From: an uncultured Oscillospiraceae bacterium
Lineage (GTDB): Bacteria > Bacillota > Clostridia > Oscillospirales > Oscillospiraceae
DNA length: 22,795 bases
Assembly (NCBI GenBank): GCA_910588105.1
Contig: CAJUQD010000041.1
Location: 1 to 22,795 of the forward strand
Direction of reading: 5' to 3'
Shown here piece by piece: positions 16,085 through 22,795 of the stretch. Position 1 is the first letter of the stretch. Each line of letters starts with the position of its first letter. Both the position numbers and the translations under genes were made by a program. The notes beneath the pieces are model-generated. The model had not been told where the DNA came from. It was given only the letters and a program-made list of their open reading frames with translations, and ran no database searches.

Positions 16085-17611
16085 ATGGGTTTGACTTTAT
16101 TCCCCCTGGGGGACTACTGCGCCCTGCTGGACAAGCTGGGCCTGCTGGCCGCCCCCCTGCCGGAGGGGCTGGAACTTGGGCGCACAGTGGAGCTTCTGTC
16201 CTACAACTCCCGGGAAACCGTCCCCGGTACCCTGTTTCTCTGTAAGGGGGCCCACTTCAAGCCGGAGTACCTGGCGGACGCCGTCCGCCGGGGGGCCTTT
16301 GCCTACGTCAGCGAGACGGCCTATCCCTCGGCGGACCTTCCCTGCATCCTGGTCCAGGACATGCGGCGGGCCATGGCCCCACTGGCGGCAAAATACTACA
16401 ACGACCCCGCCCGGCATCTGAAAATCATCGGTCTCACCGGCACCAAGGGCAAGTCTTCCACCGCCTACTACCTGAAACATATCCTGGACGAGTACCTGGC
16501 CCCGAAGGGGCAGACCTGCGGCGTCATCTCTTCCATCGACACCTGGGACGGGGTGGAGCGCTTCGAGTCCCACCTCACCACCCCCGAGCCCCTGGAGCTG
16601 CAAAGGCACTTTGCCCACGCCCGCTCCTCCGGCATGGAATATCTGGTGATGGAGGTATCCAGCCAGGCGCTGAAGTACCACCGCACCCTGGGCGTCCCCT
16701 TTGCCGCCGCCGCCTTTCTCAACATTGGGAACGACCACATTTCCCCCATTGAGCACCCGGACTTTGAGGACTATTTCCACTCCAAACTGAAGCTCTTCTC
16801 CCAGGCGGCGCTGTCCTGCGTTAACCTGGACTGCGCCCACGGGGAAGAAACCCTGTCCGCAGCACGGGCCGCCTGTCCCGCCGTCCTCACCTTCTCCCAG
16901 CGGGACCCCGCCGCCGCGGTATACGGCCACAGCGCCCGCAAGTTCGGCGACGACATCCTGTTTCAGGTGGAGGCGGGGGCGCTGAGCGGCCAGTACCGCC
17001 TGACCATGCCGGGGCTGTTCAATGTAGAAAACGCCCTGGCCGCCATCGCGGTATGCCTGGGGCTGGGCATCCCCGGAGATGCCGTCCGGTCGGGGCTTTC
17101 CAAGGCCAGGGTTCCGGGCCGGATGGAGGTGTACTCCAACGCCGGGGGGGACGTGACCGCCATTGTGGACTACGCCCACAACCGCATGAGCTTTGAAACC
17201 CTGTTCCGCTCGGCCAAGCGGGAGTACCCCGGGCGGCGCATCGTCGCCGTGTTCGGCTGCCCCGGAAAAAAGGCCTTCGACCGCCGCCGGGACCTGGGCG
17301 AGGTGGCTGGGGCCTGCTCCGACCTGGTGGTGCTCACCGAGGAGGACTCGGGCGAGGAGGATACCCTGTCCATCTGCCAGGAGATCGCCGCCCACGTGGC
17401 CTGCGAATGCCGCATCGAGCCAAACCGGGGGGAGGCCATCCGCCAGGCGGTGCTCAGCTGCCGGGTGCCCTCCCTTCTGCTCATCACCGGCAAGGGGGCG
17501 GAAACCCGCCAGAAGCGGGGACTGGCATATATTGACACCCCGTCGGACGTGGAATATGTCCAGACATTCCTGCGGGAATGGGACGTCAAGAATGGCTTGC
17601 GCAGCCTGTAG
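16085..17611 (+). CDS. Divergent MurE-like Mur ligase without the DNPR acceptor motif
   Basis: A 508-residue three-domain Mur ligase. It has a MurE-like N-terminal domain (YNSRETVPGTLFLCKG, 40-55), P-loop GTKGKSS (119-125), TTPEP (165-169), MEVSSQAL (189-196), NIGNDH (213-218), a candidate carbamylated Lys234 and VDYAHN (361-366). Where MurE reads the third substrate, this protein has TEEDSGEED (418-426) in place of DNPR, and GKGAE (469-473) in place of GKGHE. So the ATPase and nucleotide-precursor parts look intact, but the acceptor amino acid should not be meso-diaminopimelate. Lysine, ornithine, aspartate or an unrelated acceptor are all possible. ATG 16085 follows GGGAGG (16071-16076). 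The link to the racemase and ATP-grasp genes suggests a joint product. Confidence 0.88.
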   Translation: MGLTLFPLGDYCALLDKLGLLAAPLPEGLELGRTVELLSYNSRETVPGTLFLCKGAHFKPEYLADAVRRGAFAYVSETAYPSADLPCILVQDMRRAMAPLAAKYYNDPARHLKIIGLTGTKGKSSTAYYLKHILDEYLAPKGQTCGVISSIDTWDGVERFESHLTTPEPLELQRHFAHARSSGMEYLVMEVSSQALKYHRTLGVPFAAAAFLNIGNDHISPIEHPDFEDYFHSKLKLFSQAALSCVNLDCAHGEETLSAARAACPAVLTFSQRDPAAAVYGHSARKFGDDILFQVEAGALSGQYRLTMPGLFNVENALAAIAVCLGLGIPGDAVRSGLSKARVPGRMEVYSNAGGDVTAIVDYAHNRMSFETLFRSAKREYPGRRIVAVFGCPGKKAFDRRRDLGEVAGACSDLVVLTEEDSGEEDTLSICQEIAAHVACECRIEPNRGEAIRQAVLSCRVPSLLLITGKGAETRQKRGLAYIDTPSDVEYVQTFLREWDVKNGLRSL

Positions 17612-17639
17612 CTGTGCTGCGCCTGCTCCCGGCTTCTCC

Positions 17640-17694
17640 GCAACCTAAAGTTGCCCGATATTTGGTGGACGCAACCGCTCCTTTCTGGTAGGAT
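17640..17694 (+). promoter_or_regulatory. Candidate promoter and dyad upstream of the small HTH gene
   Basis: TGGACG (17666-17671), 17 bp, then TAGGAT (17689-17694) with TG one base before it, an extended -10. An inverted repeat GCAAC-CTAAA-GTTGC (17640-17654) lies upstream and a third GCAAC (17671-17675) touches the -35, suggesting an operator. The -35 is weak. Confidence 0.35.
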
Positions 17695-17720
17695 GGGTCC
17701 ATGAAAAGGAGGTAATCACT

Positions 17721-18071
17721 ATGGTACCGACGATTCGCACAGCCTTCCCGGCGCTGCTCGTATTGCTCATCAACATCGCGCTTTTGGGTGCGTTTGCCTG
17801 CGTGATGGTGCTGCTCATCCGGGCTCTGCTGAAATACCTTCGCTCAGACAAAAGCCCGCCGGAGCAGGCCAAAAGCCTTGCCGAAGCCCTCAAGGCCCGG
17901 CGCACCGCCGCGGGCTACACCCAGGAGTACGTGGCCGAGGCGCTGGGCGTCAGCCGCCAGGCCGTCTCCAAGTGGGAGAACGGCACGTCGGAGCCCAGCA
18001 CGTCCAACCTGATGGCCCTGGCCAAGCTGTACGGCCTGTCGGTGGACGAACTGCTGCGCACAGCCGAATAA
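17721..18071 (+). CDS. Small membrane-anchored XRE-family HTH protein
   Basis: A 116-residue protein with one strong hydrophobic segment (about 9-37), a short basic and linker stretch, and a C-terminal XRE/Cro helix-turn-helix at about 54-112 (YTQEYVAEALGVSRQAVSKWENG, then LYGLSVDELL). The topology places the DNA-binding domain in the cytoplasm, tied to the membrane. AAGGAGG just upstream gives a clear start at ATG 17721. It lies between two Mur ligase genes and is closed off by its own strong terminator, so it may sense membrane or wall state and regulate the neighbours. That role is inference; no ligand domain is visible. Confidence 0.85.
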   Translation: MVPTIRTAFPALLVLLINIALLGAFACVMVLLIRALLKYLRSDKSPPEQAKSLAEALKARRTAAGYTQEYVAEALGVSRQAVSKWENGTSEPSTSNLMALAKLYGLSVDELLRTAE

Positions 18072-18076
18072 ACGAC

Positions 18077-18112
18077 AAAAAGGTCCCTTCCGCCGGCGGG
18101 AGGGACCTTTTT
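18077..18112 (+). terminator. Strong Rho-independent terminator after the HTH gene
   Basis: Arms 18077-18094 and 18095-18112 pair over 18 positions with a single G-U, ending in TTTTT (18108-18112), and preceded by AAAAA, so it can work in both directions. It separates the HTH gene from the second Mur ligase, whose start is only 46 bp further on. Confidence 0.92.
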
Positions 18113-18131
18113 ATGTCCAAATTCATAGATT

Positions 18132-18158
18132 GGGGAAAACGTCTCAGGAGGTTTCCCC
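18132..18158 (+). promoter_or_regulatory. Hairpin presenting the ribosome binding site of the second Mur ligase
   Basis: GGGGAAA (18132-18138) can pair with TTTCCCC (18152-18158), leaving CAGGAGG (18145-18151) in the loop and the ATG (18159) immediately after the stem. This could modulate translation of the ligase, or simply keep the site exposed. No clear promoter is seen between the terminator and this hairpin. Confidence 0.4.
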
Positions 18159-19598
18159 ATGAAGCTGTCACAGCTGCTGTCCATCCTCGGCGCGGACTGC
18201 CCCGGCGGCGCCGACATCACCGCCCTCACCTGCGACTCCCGAAAGGCCGTTCCCGGCGCGCTCTTCGCCGCCCTCCCCGGCTGCCGCTCCGACGGCCGGG
18301 CGTACATTCCCGAGGCCCTGTACCGGGGCGCCTCCGCCGTGGTGTGCGCCCCGCCCCTGCCCACCGGGGTGCCGGGCGCCGCCGTGGACGACCCCCGGGC
18401 CGCCCTGGCCCTGCTGGCGGCGGAATTTTACGGCCGTCCCGCCGACAGCCTTGCCCTCATCGCCGTCACCGGCACCAAGGGCAAGACCACCACCGCCCAC
18501 ATGGCCCGGGACATCCTCTCCGCCGCCGGGTACAAAACCGGCATGATCGGAACCCTGGGGGCGTACATAGGCCGGGAGAAGCTGTGCGACACCGCCAACA
18601 CCACCCCCGAACCCATCGCCCTCCACCGCATCCTGCGGCAGATGGCGGACGCCGGGTGCGCCTATGTGGTGCTGGAGGCGTCCTCCCAGGCCATGAAGCT
18701 GCGCCGCCTCTTTGGCCTCACCTTTGCCGCCGGGCTGTTCCTCAACCTCTCCCCGGACCACATCGGCCCCGGCGAGCACGCCGGCTTTGACGAATACCGG
18801 GCCTGCAAGGCCGCGCTGTTCCGCCAGTGCCGCCGGGCCGTGGGCAACGGGGATGACCCGGCCTGGCCCTGTATGGCCGCCCAGCTCCCTCCAGACGCCC
18901 CCGCCTGCACCTTCGGCTTTTCCCCCCGTTCGGACGTCCGCGCCCTGGCCGTGGAGCCCGACCCGGAGCGTCCCCTGTCCGTCCGCCTCACCGTGGCGGG
19001 CGCGCCCCGCTACCATATCCCCCTGCCGGGGGAATTCAACGGGGCCGACGCCCTGGCCGCCGTGGCCCTGGCCCGTGCCCTGGGGCTGGACGACGGCGCG
19101 GTGCGGGCGGGGCTGGCCCACGTCACGGTGCCGGGGCGGGCCCAGCGCCTGCCCGTCCCCGCCCCCTTTGAGGTGGTGGTCGACTACGCCCACAACGGCG
19201 CCAGCTTTGACGCGGTGCTCTCCGCCCTGCGCGCCCACAATCCCCGGCACATCATCGCCGTGTTCGGCGCGGGGGGCGACCGCCCCAGGCTGCGCCGGAC
19301 GGATATGGCCCATGCCGCCGCCCGCCGGGCGGACTACGTTGTGGTCACCACCGACAATCCCCGCTCCGAGCGGTCGGAGGACATCTGCGCCGAGATTTCC
19401 GCCGCTTTGGCGCAGTTCCCCCACGAGGTGGTTTTGGACCGCCGCGCGGCCATCCTCCGGGCGCTGGAGCTGGCCGGGCCGGGGGACGTGGTGGCCCTGC
19501 TGGGCAAGGGCCATGAGGAGTACATTGAGGAAAGGGGCGTCCGCCGCCCCTTTTCGGAGCGGGCGGTGGTGGCGGAATACTTCGCCGGGCACAGGTGA
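18159..19598 (+). CDS. MurE-type UDP-MurNAc-tripeptide synthetase, DNPR (meso-DAP) signature
   Basis: A 479-residue Mur ligase that adds the third amino acid to UDP-MurNAc-L-Ala-D-Glu with ATP. The N-terminal domain has CDSRKAVPGALFAALPG (25-41); the central domain has P-loop GTKGKTT (105-111), NTTPEP (147-152), LEASSQA (172-178) and candidate carbamylated Lys217 (YRACKAALF); the C-terminal domain has VDYAHN (341-346), DNPRSE (399-404) and GKGHEEY (449-455). DNPR is the diaminopimelate-type signature. Gln replaces the His of the common SSHAL motif, as in the other ligase of this cluster. CAGGAGG (18145-18151) precedes ATG 18159. There is no murF, mraY or ftsI nearby, so it could be the sole MurE placed outside the division cluster, or an extra copy. 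Confidence 0.88.
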   Translation: MKLSQLLSILGADCPGGADITALTCDSRKAVPGALFAALPGCRSDGRAYIPEALYRGASAVVCAPPLPTGVPGAAVDDPRAALALLAAEFYGRPADSLALIAVTGTKGKTTTAHMARDILSAAGYKTGMIGTLGAYIGREKLCDTANTTPEPIALHRILRQMADAGCAYVVLEASSQAMKLRRLFGLTFAAGLFLNLSPDHIGPGEHAGFDEYRACKAALFRQCRRAVGNGDDPAWPCMAAQLPPDAPACTFGFSPRSDVRALAVEPDPERPLSVRLTVAGAPRYHIPLPGEFNGADALAAVALARALGLDDGAVRAGLAHVTVPGRAQRLPVPAPFEVVVDYAHNGASFDAVLSALRAHNPRHIIAVFGAGGDRPRLRRTDMAHAAARRADYVVVTTDNPRSERSEDICAEISAALAQFPHEVVLDRRAAILRALELAGPGDVVALLGKGHEEYIEERGVRRPFSERAVVAEYFAGHR

Positions 19599-19608
19599 GC
19601 GCAAAGAA

Positions 19609-19636
19609 CCGGCCCCCCTCGGATGAGGGGGGCCGG
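19609..19636 (-). terminator. 12-bp GC hairpin, terminator for the nifJ strand
   Basis: CCGGCCCCCCTC (19609-19620) and GAGGGGGGCCGG (19625-19636) pair perfectly over a 4-nt loop. On the minus strand TTCTTT follows, so it best fits the end of the nifJ transcript; it may also weakly stop the convergent Mur ligase transcript. It lies 22 bp past the duplicated nifJ tail, not past the intact gene. Confidence 0.75.
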
Positions 19637-19658
19637 CCGGATGCCGCAAAATTGTGGA

Positions 19659-19716
19659 TTACTGATACAGCTCAATGAGCTTTTGCAGGTGCTCCCACCG
19701 GGCCATCGCGGCCTCC
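19659..19716 (-). pseudogene. Duplicated 3' end of nifJ (tail fragment)
   Basis: This 58-bp stretch matches 19862-19919, the very end of the intact nifJ, at 56 positions, and encodes EAAMARWEHLQKLIELYQ then stop. Both differences are silent third-base changes (GCG for GCC, ATT for ATC). The remaining 145 bp up to the intact gene (19717-19861) are unlike nifJ and hold small hairpins (19814-19831, 19832-19847), with no gene seen. The fragment looks like what is left of a second or older nifJ end. Confidence 0.88.
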
Positions 19717-19861
19717 CCGGCCCGTCCTGCGGACGCGCCGGGGGCCCTTTGGATTTCAATGCTCGGGCGAAATGAATCCGCCCTGCGCAAATTCTCCGCT
19801 GCGCTCCGAATTTACGGCGCACCCGCGCCGTCCCGCCTCCCGGCGGGGGTAGGCCGCCCGC

Positions 19862-22795
<2,934 letters not shown>

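Overview
The window looks like the chromosome of a strictly anaerobic, high-GC gut Clostridium of the Oscillospiraceae type (Flavonifractor/Lawsonibacter/Intestinimonas-like). This is inferred from the pyruvate:ferredoxin oxidoreductase, Gram-positive style AGGAGG ribosome binding sites, the adjacent recJ and rel genes, an Lpl-type sugar importer, and GC-rich codon use that leaves long meaningless open frames on the opposite strands. No RNA genes, CRISPR array or complete insertion sequence are visible.

Region 1 (1-9450) is a carbohydrate island. A GntR/UTRA repressor (minus strand) diverges from a seven-gene operon: beta-propeller lactonase, classical SDR dehydrogenase, ManD-type enolase-superfamily dehydratase, cytoplasmic GH28-like beta-helix protein, two LplB/YtcP-type permeases and a large lipoprotein solute-binding protein. 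Read together, an imported oligosaccharide is cleaved inside the cell. The freed sugar is oxidised to a lactone, opened to the acid and dehydrated to a 2-keto-3-deoxy acid. The ABC ATPase and the later kinase/aldolase steps are not here. A 48-bp direct repeat brackets the regulator and lactonase genes, and its second copy supplies the last codons and stop of the lactonase.

Region 2 (9450-13942) is housekeeping: recJ, behind a near-consensus promoter and apparently starting at an ATA codon, followed by a bifunctional rel (ppGpp synthetase/hydrolase). A folded intergenic element (13969-14068) follows.

Region 3 (14092-19636) is the most unusual part. It holds an ATP-grasp carboxylate-amine ligase of the D-aspartate-ligase type, an aspartate/glutamate racemase, a divergent MurE-like ligase lacking the DNPR acceptor motif, a small membrane-anchored HTH protein, and a second MurE-like ligase that keeps DNPR and GKGHE. 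The racemase could make a D-amino acid that the ligases attach to a cell-wall precursor or another peptide-like product. None of the usual mur/fts division genes are nearby.

Region 4 (19609-22795, minus strand) is the C-terminal five-sixths of nifJ (PFOR), running off the right edge. Downstream of its stop lies a second copy of its last 58 bp, which differs only at synonymous positions and is followed by the apparent terminator.
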